Assembly (NCBI GenBank): GCA_026874595.1
Contig: CM049311.1
Location: forward strand, 9,525,676-9,589,675
Direction of reading: 5' to 3'
DNA: 64,000 bases
DNA from: Sipunculus nudus
Taxonomy: Eukaryota; Annelida; Sipuncula; Golfingiida; Sipunculidae
Shown: positions 1 through 12,416 of the stretch, one piece after another
How the letters are laid out: each line of letters opens with the position of its first letter
How positions within the stretch are numbered: the first letter of the stretch is position 1
Notes under the pieces: generated by a model
Database searches by the model: none
What the model was told of the DNA's origin: nothing
Seen by the model: the letters and a program-made list of their open reading frames with translations, nothing else
Made by a program: the position numbers and the translations under genes

Positions 1-589
1 ATGCTGAATACCTGCTGAAATGGGAAGTTTTCGTAGAAAGACCCTTCCATTAAATTGTAAATCCTTATACGGTTTCTTTAGGAAAAGACTAAATATGTCT
101 ATCTTCTAAATAATTAATGATTGCCCTCTCACTTTTGTCTGATCAAAATACACGTTGTCTTACCAGTTCCTATATAGGCCTACTTTTAAATTAATTTATA
201 AAAATCAACAATATTAGCGATTGCAAAAAATTCACAGTCCAAATATTTTGCTGTTGGTTCATTCGTGGCACTTTCACTTAAATATATGTGCAAGATATTG
301 TAAATAAATTAAAATTTTAAATTCATTCAAACTTAGTTTTAATCTCAGCCATTTCTATCACCTGGCCGGTGAAAATCTATCAACAAATTACTGCAGCGCC
401 CCTACTGTCAGCTAATATCTCCTGTGGGGAACGGATTTTTTTATGAATTGTATGTGGTACGATGTTTTGGCAGTCATTCGGTTTTCACAGGAAATAATTC
501 AGTAAACAACTTAGAGGTTTCTGTGTTACCATTATAGAGAATCACAGATGACAGGTATCATAGTCATGAAATACTTAAGTCTTTGCAGA
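1..589. other. Non-coding, nothing recognised
   Basis: I see no credible coding segment, RNA gene or clear repeat here. The sequence is AT-rich with stops in all frames. Confidence 0.5.
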
Positions 590-1095
590 TGAACACTTAA
601 TCAGCGTCGAGCGATTGCGCAGTTTGCTGATCAGTGAAATAGGTGGTAGAAAGGTTTCATGTATAATAAGTAACACATTAAAAGTGTTTTCTTTGTTTGT
701 GAATATATCCATTGATAGAATATATATCTTTAAATCATATTTAATCAAACAATAGTCGGAGGTTGTTATATGGGGGCTAATTTGTCTAAAATAAATGCTT
801 GGATTGATAGGTTCCTAATCAGCGCCGCTGATCAGCGAAATAGTCACTGGCGTGTAACTTGCGTTTCATGTATAATTATGAACACAATAAAAATATATGC
901 ATATGTTTGTAAACACGTAATACTGATAGAGGAAAGGTGTCTTTTAATCATATTTGAATACAAATAGGCGGAGGTTGCTGTATGGGAGATAATTTGCCTC
1001 AAATTAATGCTTTAATTGAAAGGTGGCTGATCAGGGCGCTGATCAGCGTTTTATACTGCAGACCGCTGATCAGCGCGCTGATCAGCGAATTATAC
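590..1095. repeat. Tandem repeat of about 205-210 bp, 2.5 copies, with GCTGATCAGC palindromes
   Basis: Two diverged units align with an offset of about 205-211 bp: the word TTTCATGTATAAT occurs near 656 and 867, and CTGATCAG..GAAATAG near 626 and 829. A third partial unit follows from about 970. Each unit boundary carries the palindrome GCTGATCAGC or a variant, and four copies cluster between 1026 and 1090. The small open frame at 770-967 lies inside the repeat and has no protein-like features. Confidence 0.65.
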
Positions 1096-1329
1096 CCTCC
1101 CCCTTTATATAACATTCGATAATTAATCAGTGCCCTCTCTTTCCTACCATACGACTTAAATGATCTTTGCCAACGTTTCTTTATAGGCTTTGTGTGAGGA
1201 ACAAGGCTATAAAAATGGCTATTGTTACGTTAATACTTGACCTTCCCGAACGCGTGCTTTCAAACTGGACTAAAATATCTTTGCCTGCAAGAGAAAGAAA
1301 AACATAATAAAAAAAAAAAAAAAAAAACA

Positions 1330-2420
1330 AATGTTGCTTGTTTTCTGTATGGTTTAGCCTTAGTTACACTCAGTTTTTACAAACTCTTCATTGGGCGATA
1401 ATACATTACTTACATAATTTTTGGAAGTGCTAAAGATTTAATAACTTTTTTTCTTTCCAAACAAAGATAAATTCTAAATTTAAATAGTTGTCTCAAACAA
1501 TTTTTTTAACTTCCGTGCTACTCTTTCAAAATTACAATCTCTCACTGAAAGTAAATGAATTACCAATATCTTCTGTTTTTCAGTGGTTAAGTTCACATTT
1601 TTATATAAAGAAGTCTTAACACGCTTTTTCCTTTCTGATCCTATATATGCTACTTTCGATTTTTGCTGACTGAGAGAGATCGAGGAAAACTTCATTGAAT
1701 AGAGTAATTAATCAGTCCATGGATTTAGGATCTTGTAGGAAAAATATTGCATCATCTGCAAATAATGCACATTTTATTTCATTACCTTGAATATTTATAC
1801 CTCTAATGTTATGATCATCTCTGACTAATTGTGCCAGTATCTCAGTAACTAAGATGAATGTATAACACAACGTTCCTGGTCAGTATTAAGTAATTTTACC
1901 CATTTTACAAATGATTAAGGGAAACGGTATCTTAAGAGTACTGCAAATATTAAATTATGATCCAAAGCATCGAATTCAGCCTCGAAGTCTGCTGCGAATT
2001 TAATCCCCGGTAGGTCATAACATTGAGTATAATATAAAATTTCGGAAATCAGTCTGATAGGTTCACTAATGTACCATCCCTTTAAGAAAGAATATTGATC
2101 TCTGCTTATAATCTGTGATAATAGGAGCTGGAGTCTAGCTGATAACATTTTACTAAGAATCTTAGGAGTAATGTTATCTTTCCCGTCTTTTTCAATCAAA
2201 GTAATGACAGCCAGTCTCTGACTAACTGATAAGGTTCCTAATAGATAATATTTATTTTAGCAATCCGCAAGGTCTTCAATAAGGTCGTCAAAAAAGGGAC
2301 AGAAAAACTGTTTCGACAACCAATCATTTTCGGGCGCTTTATTGTTGGACTTTTTTTTAAATTTTAATTTCCAGCCAGGTTTTCGGTATTTATGCCCTTG
2401 AACTATTTTATTTAGAATTT
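1330..2420 (-). mobile_element. Tx1/L1-like LINE, reverse-transcriptase fragment (decayed)
   Basis: Read on the minus strand from about 2250 downward, the translation shows LINE RT blocks in order: the SVSQRLAVITLIEKDGKD block, a region with ISRDQYSFLKG, the motif-A-like DFEAEFDALDHNLIF (about 1945-1985), the catalytic motif C as FADDAIFF (about 1735-1755), then KSKVAYIG and a C-terminal KVIKSLALPK stretch. The order and wording match non-LTR retrotransposons of the Tx1/L1 type. Stops and frame changes separate the blocks and the usual NWRP block is deleted, so it is dead. Two other window segments (6.8-7.9 kb C-terminus and 21.8-22.5 kb endonuclease) look like other parts of the same kind of LINE. 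Confidence 0.85.
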
Positions 2421-2544
2421 TTTTTACAATCATTTTCTATCATTTCTAACTTACGTGTAAACTCACCGGAATAAAATGTTTTTATTTTGTGTCAGTTATT
2501 TGTGCGTCAGATGCATTTATCAATTTTCTGACAGAGCTCTTCAT

Positions 2545-3090
2545 ACCTACTCTCCCTTGAACATTGCACCTACTGTATCTTAAACATCATCCCGACTGTC
2601 TCGTAAAATTCCTCTCTACTGTCCCTTAAACATCATCCCTACTATCCCTCAAACATCATCCCTACTGTCCCTTTAACATCATCCCTACTGTCCTTAAACA
2701 TCATCCCTACTGTCCCTTAAACATCATCCCTACTATCCCTTAAACATCATCCCTACTGTCCCTTAAACATAATCCCTACTGCCCTTAAACATCATCCCTA
2801 CTGTCCCTTAAACATCATCCCTACTGTACCTTAAACATCATCCCTACTATCCCTTAAACATCATCCCTACTGTACCTAAAACATCATACCTACTCTCCCT
2901 TAAACATTATACCTACTGTATCTAAATCATCATCCCAAATGCCCCTTAAAATCATCCCAACTATACCTTAAACATCATCCCTACTGTCCCTTAAACATCA
3001 TCCCTACTATCCCTTAAACATCATCCCTACTGTCCCTTAAACATCATCCCTACTGTCCCTTAAACATCATTCCTACCGTTCCTTAGGCAT
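2545..3090. repeat. 23-bp minisatellite, about 23 copies
   Basis: The unit is approximately ACATCATCCCTACTGTCCC plus TTAA, repeated head to tail with substitutions (CTATCCC, CTGTACC) and one-base indels. Copies in the middle are nearly identical and the flanks are more diverged, as expected for unequal exchange. No coding potential. Confidence 0.9.
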
Positions 3091-3780
3091 TAAAGTCAGC
3101 CATTTACCACCAGTTCTGTGGAATTTATAAGATTTCTGGCTTCCTCTGAGTTCATCACACGCAAACGGAAAAACTGGGTAACATTAGGTTGTAGGTTAAA
3201 TATGTGCGTAAACTGAAAGGTTATTAGTTGAAAAACACTCTTTGCAAAACGCGGTTTTGTCAGACTGGTTAACCCATACATCGTTGTTGAATGTGTTTGG
3301 TTTATTTTGGCGCCCTCCCCCAACATGTTTTAAACACGTTGATAAAAACAAAAAGTTGTTGGATTGTCATTCTCTGGCTCAGTTTTTATCAGATGTTCAG
3401 TGGAATATCTCAGATATAGGAATAAATCATAAGTAGGCATAAAAAAGACAAAGGAAGTACTATTTCCTGTCTCTATTTGACTCTTTATGTCAGTTAATGT
3501 GTGTTTATGTGAAGGTTTACTTGATATTCAGTTAATCGAGGGAATGTGTGGGTAATTGAATTATGTCACGGATAAACGAAACTGGACTGATTGAGATTCA
3601 TCTGTATCGGAAATGGTTAGACATTGCCATCCCTCATACCATGGGTTACAGGTAACAGTTATAATATTTAAAAAATCTATTTTGAAGAGTTTTTTGGTAG
3701 ATTAATCGCCCTTTTTAAGCTGTCTTATATCCAATTCTTAATCTAAGTTGGTACATCTGAAGAGTTCCATTTCGGTGTGG
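3091..3780. other. Non-coding, nothing recognised
   Basis: Short open frames on both strands (for example around 3096-3436) overlap each other and show no domain, signal peptide or splice context. I see no gene. Confidence 0.4.
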
Positions 3781-3789
3781 CGCTATAAC

Positions 3790-4335
3790 GCTACAACTAC
3801 TACTGATACTACTACTACTGCTACTTCTACCTCTACTTTTACTTCTACAACATCTACTAGTACTACTATGACTAATACTACTGCTTCTACTTCTTCACTA
3901 CTACTACTACTACTTCTTCTACTGATACTACTACAACAACAACAACTTCTTCTACTACTTCTACCACGAGTACTTCTACTATTACTACTTCTTCTACAAC
4001 AACAACTACTACTTGTACTTATGCTATTTGTACTTCTACTACTGCTTCTACTTCTGCTACCACCACAGCTACTACTTTTTCTCAACAACTACTTCTACTA
4101 CTGCTACTACTTATACTACTCCTACCTCTACAACTGCTGATATTAGAACGAGCACTGCTACCTTTACAAATACCGCTTCTACAACTACTGATACTACCAC
4201 TTCTACTACTGCTTTCACGTCTACTTCTACTTCTACTACTTCTACTCTTATTTCTGCCACTGCTATTAATACTACTACTACTGCTACTACTTCTTCTACT
4301 GTTACCATGTCTACTTACACTACTACTACATAATG
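3790..4335. repeat. Low-complexity ACT/TTC triplet tract
   Basis: About 540 bp of imperfect CTA, CTT and ACA triplets. Every frame stays open because of the triplet composition. The plus frame reads as Thr/Ser-rich, another as poly-Leu/Tyr and the minus frames as Ser/Arg or Val-rich. The openness is compositional and not by itself evidence for a gene, although a Thr/Ser-rich mucin-type exon cannot be excluded. Confidence 0.8.
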
Positions 4336-5029
4336 TTTGTGCAAAGGAATGTGGATATAAGTATTCGAGATTTTTCCATATGAAGGTTTTTAGCTCAACT
4401 GAATGAAAGTCAACTGAAGTATAGGGATGGCGCAATGTCCGCTTCCCGTCCGGGCGTCTGTCTGTCCTTGGAAACCTGAAATGAGGTCATTGCAACCTAT
4501 TTCCTCCGAGCTATGGGGTTCGTAAGTAACCCCCCCCCCCCCCCCACACAAGAAAAATTAACAATTTGATACAAAACCTACAGTATCTTGACAATTAATT
4601 CATCGATTGCCATGAATCTTACCTTAAATATTAACTCTGACTAGTTTTGTCTGTTCCAAAAAACTGGTGGCGCTACCTGTATTTTTTCCTAATGTTTTAC
4701 CATTTTTTCTGTTTTTGAGACCATTAAATGACGCAAGTTATATCAGTTTTTCAGTTGTGGTTTCATCTAGTGTCCCGATATTTATCGATTTCGTGTGCTT
4801 TCTTCAGTGCCACTTGTCTGTTTTTCTATGTTGATGGTATTTTCCCTTTATTTTGAGACTACGAAAATATATTTAAACTATCAGATTCCTGATGTGTCCT
4901 GAAACCTTGTGTTATTTATTAGAGCCCCTCTTCAATAAATATATGCCATATATTAATCACACTGTCCGTCCGTCTGTTCCTCTTTCTGTATGTCCATCAA
5001 ATTAATAGTAACCTGGTGATAAATCCAAT
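4336..5029. other. Non-coding, with a poly-C run
   Basis: No coding signal. A C homopolymer lies at about 4531-4546. The rest is AT-rich unique-looking sequence. Confidence 0.4.
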
Positions 5030-5420
5030 TTTGATTGACATATTGGTTTCAATCTTTACTTTCATATGACCCACCAATAATGTAAGAACCCCTTTATTTC
5101 CGGGGTCATGAGGTCAAAGGTCAAGGTCACAGGACCCACTACTATTATAACAAATGCATTTTAAGCTAAACTTTTCATCGCAAACCCTCAATCTTCCACG
5201 TGTGGCACACCTGCCAGTAGGGGAAGTTTCCTTTTGATTTTTGGGTCAATAAGTCATTTTTTTAGGTCACGGCGACCATCCATTCACGAAGTAGTTGATT
5301 AATTTAATAATACTACTCCAATTTGGGTATTGACAGGTTGGCTTAAAATTGATAACAGGACCCATATTTTGGAAAAAAAGCTCATTAGCATATCCTTATA
5401 GACAAATTCAGCTGAGCGTC
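5030..5420. repeat. Dispersed-repeat-like segment with GGTCA direct repeats
   Basis: At 5111-5129 three AGGTCA half-sites lie in tandem, the first two separated by one A (a DR1 arrangement) and the third abutting. TCAAGGTCA at 5121-5129 also matches the extended half-site bound by FTZ-F1/ERR-type nuclear receptors. The surrounding sequence resembles a GGTCA-rich repeat that I associate with marine invertebrate genomes (memory, not a search). The same half-sites recur in the satellite complex at 9-21 kb. Confidence 0.5.
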
Positions 5421-5986
5421 GAGACCCATAGGTTCCTAGTTTATTAGCCGCTGAAACATTATGAAGAATTTAAACTGAAAAGTTGGCATATACATATCCA
5501 AGTTAGTAGTGTTTACTAGTTTAGCTACTTCTTTTTGGCTCCATCTATGTTTGTTTCACATATTTACCGACTATCCCTTTTTTAGTATTTATAATATAAT
5601 TATATTTATGGTAGAAACAAATACATCTCAAGTGCAGCATTTTGTTCTGCACTGGGACGATAACATCCTCATAATTAGAATCTGATTTAATCAATCGTTT
5701 TCAATCATTTTCAATCACATCTTTTTGAATAGCTAGACAATGTATAAATTAAATTTTGTACTCCATGAAAGAGTGCGGTATAATATCATTAATTCTTTTT
5801 TACCACCATTTTCTGATACTAATGATATATGTGTTTAATTCTTAATTTATCTAGATAACTTACATAGGTAGGTCTCCCGTCAACTGTTAAATTTTTATCA
5901 TTCCATTGTTACAGGTGTCTCTTTTAGTTTGCGCTGCTGACATTCTGATTCGTGTAAAGCAGGCCCTGTTTTATTGTGCGCAGGGG

Positions 5987-6655
5987 TGTTACATGTTTGG
6001 CCGACATAGTTCATTACCATGGGAGACGTGAGAGTTGGCCTGATACGCGTGTGGGGTCTGATGTGTAGAAACACAGCGTTCTTTGTTCTAGATCTTTCAA
6101 GTCTGCTTCTGTAACATGTATATTGTCCTATCGAGTTTACCATTTCTAGAATTTTCAGATGAAAAAGTTATAAATAGCTGTGCTTTAGAGCCGAGGGGAG
6201 AATAGAGAGAAATATTCCAGCGGACACGGAAGAGTGTGAGTCAGTTTGTTGACCTTTCCGATAATTGCATCACTTATAGATATCCTTCGAACTTTGTAAC
6301 ATATTTCATTCAGTCTTCAGTTTCCCTTTGGGATTATTGCCAGAACTTCACTTTTGGATTAAAAAAGATTGATTTCGAGATTACATTGGACTATTATTCT
6401 CTGAGATTTATTTGAACTGTTCATCTGGATTATATGTTTTAATGGATTTTGAGCTGTGACAGTGGTGGTATCCAGAAAAGCCTAGGATCCGGACACTCTA
6501 GTAGTGTACACTTCATTTATTATACTGTGTAATTGTATTGATTAAGTGTATTGTAATGTTAGGGTTGTTTTAAGAATACATTATACTTATTTATTAACAA
6601 AAACACTGACTTCTTTATTCATTCCCCCAGACATTTCACGCTGCCAAGTGTTACA
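5987..6655 (+). mobile_element. LTR-like repeat, copy 1 (solo, plus orientation)
   Basis: Starts TGTTACATG and ends AGTGTTACA. It is the inverted homologue of 49861-50481. Shared blocks, in order, include CACAGCGTTCTTTGTTCTA, CCATTTCTAG, AGTTATAAATAG, CCGATAATTGCA, GAGCTGTGACAGTG, CCTAGGATCCGGACA, ACTGTGTAATTGTATTGATT and CACTGACTTCTTTATTCATT. The TGT...ACA ends, an internal TATA box and the length of about 0.67 kb fit a Ty3/gypsy-type LTR. No primer-binding site or internal coding region follows, so it appears to be a solo LTR. I see no target-site duplication. Confidence 0.65.
6169..6176 (+). promoter_or_regulatory. TATA box of LTR copy 1
   Basis: TATAAATA lies at the same place in both LTR-like copies, embedded in AGTTATAAATAG, so it is the likely LTR promoter element. 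Confidence 0.55.
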
Positions 6656-6829
6656 GAATCTTATTTTTATTTATCTCCGTAATAAAATTTATATACTTAT
6701 ATATACTTTCTGTATTAGCTGGTTCACGTGAGGAAAACCTAGACCATAATTCTAAACACTGAATATAAAGTTGAGATATTTCCTACCCGTAATGCTCACG
6801 TCAGAATTATACCTCCAACAGATTTAAAT

Positions 6830-7747
6830 AAAGTCTAGACTCTTCGCTGGAGAGGAGTTAAAGCTTAATATATGGAGTGATCTGGCCTTAACGAATTTAA
6901 GAAAGAATATAAAGTATATCCTTGAAGAGAATATTGATGAAATGGATATTATATCTTTATCTGTTAAGTGCATTCCGTTTTGGGTAGAGATACTACGATG
7001 TTAGGCGAGATATAAGTACAAAAATGTAAATAATATTGAAGACATTCTTGAGGAACCATTATGGTTTAATTCAAATATTAAAATTGATGAAAGAGTGGTA
7101 TGTAAAAAAGTTTGATACAGAGAGGAGTAACAAAGCTTAAACATCTCTTGTTTGAGAGCGGGCATAATTTAAGATGGTTGAAATATAATGAATTAAATGT
7201 AAAATACGGTTGTAAAATTAATTTTCTAGATTATCAAAGCTTAAAGAACGCCTTACCATTACCATGGAAGAAATGTATCACAGATAATATCGATTATGAT
7301 TAGGTAGAATCAGAGACAAGAAACAAACTGTTTAAAGAAAGGTTTTACAGGATTTCAGTGAAAAACCTGAGAAAACGGTCAAAAGATGGATGGTAGAATT
7401 AAATGTCACAGCAGATTGGGTTTATAAAGGTTTTAAAAATTTATACAGAACATCCATTGATAGTAAACTGAGATATTTTCAGTACAGGATAATGCATAAT
7501 TGCTTAGTTTTAAATTCCTTTCTCTTTAAGATCAATTTGGTGAATGATGCCTCTTGTACATTTTGTAAACAGGAAGAAGAGACTATTAAACATATACTTT
7601 GGTTTTGCCCCAAAGTGGGTACAATATGGAACAAAATTAAAAATAATTTGTTGGAGGAAAACCGGCGACAAGTAAACGAATTAAGATTAAAGGAGGTTAT
7701 TTTGAATGATAACGGTTCACAAAGGGCAAACACTATTATTCTAACTG

Positions 7748-7797
<50 letters not shown>

Positions 7798-7865
7798 TGT
7801 AAAGGTCAGTTGCCAGATTTTACAGAACTGTGTAGGTATTCAGAACAGGTATATCATGTTTAAAG
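6830..7865 (+). mobile_element. Tx1/L1-like LINE, C-terminal fragment (decayed)
   Basis: Plus-strand translation gives the post-RT region of a LINE: an EPLWFNSNIKID block (about 7050-7090), GVTKLKHLLFESG and INFLDYQSLKNALP (7112-7303), then KLRYFQYRIMHN followed by a CTFC...H...C zinc-knuckle region (about 7460-7620, cysteines at TFCKQEEE and FCPKV), the zf-RVT-like tail of Tx1-type LINEs. At least two frame breaks occur upstream of 7390. A TA microsatellite interrupts the frame at 7750-7796 and the reading frame ends at 7863. Confidence 0.8.
7750..7796. repeat. (TA)n microsatellite inside LINE
   Basis: About 23 TA units, inside the LINE C-terminal reading frame. Confidence 0.95.
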
Positions 7866-7984
7866 AAATATTGTAGGTAAAAACAAAACTAGACGACCAG
7901 AGGTCGAACGCTTGCCGGAAGTTGAAAGGACAGACAGATGGACAGACAGAACATATTGTGGGTTTTCTATTATTTGAATGACCC

Positions 7985-9130
7985 TCAGCGTTTGCTGAGA
8001 AGTTGTGGCCTGTAAAATGACATATCAGACAAAACAACGAGGAAGCAGACAAAGCTGACCACAAAAGACTAACAGACAAACATACTGACACATCTGTGAT
8101 AACAGATTACCAGACAAAGGTGCCGAAGGTAAAGAAGAGCAAAATTAGCGATGGTTTATGTAGATAAGGTTTATAATTTTGGAGATATGGCCAAAACATG
8201 ATATGTTGGGGAGGTGAAGGTGCAGCGCCCCCTAGTGGCTAAATGAAAAATCTGTTTTGAGATATTAGTGAAACACATAAGATGTACCAGTTTTAAAAGG
8301 ATTCCTGAAAAAAAAAAACTGTGGCCTGTAGAATGCTATATATGAGACGCAAGAACCAGCAAGTAGGCGGATTTGAGGACAACTGACAAACAGACAGACA
8401 CACTGACAAAGCCATACAAGAATGAGACCAGATGACATTACTAGGTCATGGAGAAGACTCCGGGAAAGAAAATAAGCCATAGTTTCTGTAATTGAGGCTT
8501 TGGGTTTTAGAGATATGGTCAATATAATGATATGTGTGTGAGGGTCAGGTGCAGCGCCACCTAGCGGCCATATCCGGAAAATGAAAAAAAAAATTGTGAG
8601 AAAATATAACATGCATCAGTTTTCAAAAGCTTCTTCAAAAACTGTGGCCTGTAGAATGCTATATGCGAGACGCAAGAATCAGCAAGCAGCCAAATTTGAG
8701 AACAACTGACAAACAGACGGACACACTGACAAAGTGACACAAGATTGAGACCAGATGACATTATCAGTTTATGGAGAAGACTCAGAGGGAAAAAATAAGC
8801 TATAGTTTATGTAATTGAGCTTTGGGTTTTAGAGATATGGCCAATGTAATGATATGTGTGTTAGGGTCGTATGCAGCGCCCCCTAGCAGCAATATTCAAA
8901 AAATGAAAAAAACATTTCGAGATACTAGTGTAGGACTTATGATATGTCAGTTTCAAAATGATTCCTGCAATAATGTGGCCTTTGGCGCAAGATGAATGAA
9001 ATCTCGAAATATCTCTATTCACGAGATATTTTACGAGATACTGCAAGACTTGTAATAAAATCTTGTAGTACTAGTTGAATGCTACCTGATGCAAAAAACT
9101 AGGTCTCTCTAGCTTTAACACTGACAAAGT
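7985..9130. repeat. 330-bp satellite, first cluster (about 4 diverged units)
   Basis: Units are marked by GTGGCCTGTAGAATGCTATA (near 8020, 8322, 8643 and a degenerate one near 8970), then a GACAAACAGACAGACAC stretch, a CAGATGACATTA block, TTTTAGAGATATGG and one GCGCCCCCTAG-type motif. Spacing is about 320-330 bp. These copies are more diverged than those in B1/B2. Confidence 0.75.
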
Positions 9131-9319
9131 TAGAAAAATAAGACCCCTTAATTTCGAATATCATGACTTTTCCCCCAAAATTTATAACCATGGTTACGGC
9201 AAATTTGAGTCAGCTACACACCAGATGACAGGCCTTGGAATGACAATTAAAATGAGCTATTGTTGAAGTAGATACAACTAATAGTCACACAGATATGAAG
9301 AAAAAACCGTTTTGAAAAG

Positions 9320-10300
9320 TTTTGATGACCTTGACCTTGACCTTTCACTTATTTTGACCAAAAACAAAAAGGCACCTAGAATTTTAGTTGTTTATCATCC
9401 CTGAAAGTTTCAAGGTGATTGTGGCAAAATTGTGGCCAGGAGAGTGATGACAAACAAACAAATGAGGTTGATACGACCATATTTGACCAAGTGATGAAGA
9501 AAAGAAAATTTCGAGGTTTTTCGATGACCTTGTCCTTGATCTATATTGACGAAAAACGATAGAGCACCTTGCATTTTATTTTTTCGTCATCTCTGTAAGT
9601 TTCAAGGTGATTGCGGCAAAACTGTGGCTTGTAGTGTCGTAAATGTGAGACAGAACAACAAGGCCGTTGACAAAATTGACAACAACAGAGGAACAGACAG
9701 ACATACTGACAAGGTGACACATGGCCAGCAAAGGTTGAGCACCCTTTGATATGGGGAATGGAAAGACGAACAAAATGAGGTAAGAATGAGGTTGATACGA
9801 CAATTTGTGACAAAGTTTTGAGGAAAATACGGTTTCGAGGTTTTTTGAGGGTCTTGACCTTGACCTTTGACCTATTTTAATAAAAAACAAAAGACTGCCT
9901 AGAATTTTGCTTGTCCATCATCTCTTAAAGTTTCAAGGTTATTGCTGCAAAACTATGGCCTGTAGTGTCGTAAATGTCCGAAAGAACAACAAGGCCGTTG
10001 ACAAAATTGACAACAAACCTGAAACAGACAGACATACTGACAAGGTGACACAAGGCCAACAAAGGATCATCATACCAGGATATGGGCAATGGAAAGACGA
10101 ACAAAATGAGGTAAGAATGAGGTTGATACGACAATTTTTAACCAAGTTATGAGGAAAATAAAATTTTGAGGTTTTTTGATGACCTTGACCTTAACCGTTT
10201 ACCTTCATTAACCAAAAACAATAGGGCACCTAGAAATTTAATTCTCCATCATCTCTGAAAGTTTCAAGGTGATTGTGGCAAAATTGTGGCCAGAAGAGTG
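9320..10300. repeat. GACCTT-family repeats, about 4 units
   Basis: Units start with TGACCTTGACCTTGACC (near 9326, 9513, 9854, 10180) followed by ACCAAAAACAATAGGGCACC, GTTTCAAGGTGATTGTGGCAA, ATTGTGGCC and a GACA-rich stretch. Spacing is about 185-330 bp. Single further units end blocks A1 (12290), A2 (15644), C (17347) and A3 (20631). Confidence 0.75.
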
Positions 10301-10302
10301 CA

Positions 10303-10307
10303 GACAG

Positions 10308-10361
<54 letters not shown>

Positions 10362-10390
10362 GGACAGACAGACAGACAGACAAACAGACA
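10303..10390. repeat. (CAGA)n microsatellite
   Basis: About 20 CAGA units with a few CGGA variants, growing from the GACA-rich end of a GACCTT unit. Confidence 0.95.
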
Positions 10391-10392
10391 TA

Positions 10393-10441
10393 CGCAACTG
10401 AGCAATATGCTTGCCGAAATCTTTGATTCCGGCAAGCAACT
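10393..10441. repeat. GCTTGCCGG inverted repeat (array junction)
   Basis: GCTTGCCG..AATC faces GATTCCGGCAAGC, a short hairpin. The same hairpin recurs four times at 20795-21057. Here it marks the junction between the GACCTT units and the first 150-bp satellite block. Confidence 0.6.
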
Positions 10442-10479
10442 AGCTGCAAAAGTCGCGGTGTTATCAGCAGTTACGTGAA

Positions 10480-11290
10480 ATCATGTTTTTTTCTCGCTTG
10501 ACGAGATATAGTACGAGATTTGGCAAGACGAGCAGTTTTATTATGTCAAGACGGCCAAACGTTACGAAATGGCGAAAACTAGATCCGTCTAGCTGTAAAA
10601 GTCGCCGAGTTATAAGCATTTCCGTGTACTCTCGTGTTTTCTCGTTTGACGAGATATGATGCAGGATTTGGCCAGTCTTGTAGATTTGTCATATCAAACT
10701 CTCTAAATGTTATGAAATGGCGAAAACTACATCTGTCTAGCTGTAAAAGTTGCCGAGTTATTAGCATTTCTGTGAAATCTCCTTTTTTATCGTTTGACGA
10801 GATATGGTGCGAGATTTGGCCAGTCTTGCAGGTTTGTCATGTCAAGCCGTCCAAATGTTAATGAATGCCAAAAACTAGACCTGTCTAGCCGTGAAAGTCG
10901 CCGACTTATATGCATTTCTGTGAAATCTCGTTTTTCCACATTTGACCAGATGTAGTGCGAGATTTCGCCAAGTATCGCAGTTTTACTATGTCAAGTTGGC
11001 CAAATGTTACCAAATGCCAAAAACTAGACCTGAGTAGCTGTAAAAGTCGCCTAGTTATAAGCATTTCCATGATATCTCGTTTTTTTCTCGCTTGACGAGA
11101 TATGGTGCGAGATTTGGCCTGATTTCTTTTCTGGCGTGTCAAGCTGGTCATATGTTATGAAATGCCGAAAACTAGACCTGTGTAGCTGTAAAAGTCGCCG
11201 AGTTATAAGCATTTCCGTGAAATCTCGGTTTTTCTCGTTTGACGATAAACCGAGCGAAATTTGACGAGACTTGCAATTGAATGACTTATA
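10480..11290. repeat. 150-bp satellite, block A1 (about 6 monomers)
   Basis: Monomers of about 148-151 bp contain the words CTAGCTGTAAAAGTCGCCGAG, TTATAAGCATTTCCGTGAAA, TCTCGTTTGACGAGA and GGTGCGAGATTTGGCC. The hairpin core recurs near 10500, 10646, 10796, 10946 (degenerate), 11090 and 11238. An isolated copy occurs at about 11688. Confidence 0.85.
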
Positions 11291-12410
11291 ACCAAGGGGA
11301 AGCAGCCTTATGCAAAAAACTAGACCCTTGAAACATAAATATTAACCGAGATAGAAGCCAAAAACTGCATATTTTCAGATCGTCAAGTTTAACCCACAAA
11401 TTTGGTAACCATGGTAACGGCAGCACAAAGCTACATGTGCGGAGGAATAAGCCAATGTTCCTAGTTTAAGATACAACGATAAAAATTGTGCCATGTTTAA
11501 AATTATTGTAGATATTGCAGAAAAATGATATGTGTTAGTGTTTCAGGTACCACGCCCCCTGGTGGCTATTTCCAAAAAATGAAAAACTGATTTCGAGATA
11601 TTTATAAATAACACAAAATATATCAATTTCAAAGCCATTGTTAAAAAAATGCAACCTGTAGGTCATATTTAATGAAATCTCGAAGACTCTCGTTTGACGA
11701 GAAACGGTGCGAGATTTTGCAAGATTTTTGATTGGATCACCGAGAGCTCACCAAGGGCTACAAGATGCAAAAAAATTGACCTCTCCAGCATAAAAACTGA
11801 CAGAGTTAGAAGCTGAAAACTGCATATTTTCAAAATTCAAAAGTTTTACCCCAAAAATAGAGAAATCTGGCAATAGCGCACTTTGGCACCTATGCGCAAA
11901 AATAAGCCCATGGTACCCAGTTGAAGGTGCTGTGATGGAAATGGCCCAATGTTTAATAGTTCTGGAGGTATAGCACCAAAACAAATTTTCATGTTTTTTC
12001 ATCTGCAACGCCCCCTGGCGGCCATTTCCAAAATCTGAAAAAACAATTTCGAGATATTCTTGTGTTACATAAAATATCTCAGAATCAGTACGATTGCTGC
12101 AAATATGAAAAATATCAGGAAATTCCATGATTTCTCCCCGAAATTGCGTAACCATGGTAACAGCAAATTTAAGTAAGCTACATGTCAAAAGAAAGGCCAG
12201 GTGATGACGAAATAAATGAGCTATTGCAGAAGTGGATAAGCCTATTTATGGCGAAGTTATAGTGCAAAAACCGTTAACCATACCTGTCGTGACCTTGACC
12301 TTGACCTTTGACCTATTTTAACCAAAAACAATAGGGCACCTAGAAATTATGTTTTTCATCATCCCTGTAAGTTTCAAGGTGATTGTGGCAAAATTGTGGC
12401 CAGGAGAGTG
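11291..12410. repeat. Non-tandem tail of block A1
   Basis: A stretch without internal tandem structure that is present once per A block (again in A2 and A3). It contains two CTCF-like motifs (11551-11567, 12006-12023), CGTAACCATGGTAAC-type words and a terminal GACCTT unit. The 146-residue frame at 11748-12188 on the minus strand recurs in A2 and, shortened by 25 residues, in A3. I regard it as a repeat frame. Confidence 0.7.
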
Positions 12411-12416
12411 CAGACA

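Noticed and set aside
3748-4435. Long poly-Leu, poly-Ser and Thr-rich frames
   Set aside because: ACT/TTC triplet tract leaves all frames open; no start context or flanking exons.
10269-10400. CRISPR-like array (also the 23-bp minisatellite at 2.5 kb)
   Set aside because: Microsatellite or minisatellite without spacers of unique sequence, in a eukaryotic context.
10230-10478. Frames of repeating Ser-Val-Cys-Leu on the minus strand and Gln-Thr-Asp-Arg on the plus strand
   Set aside because: They are six-frame translations of the (CAGA)n microsatellite.
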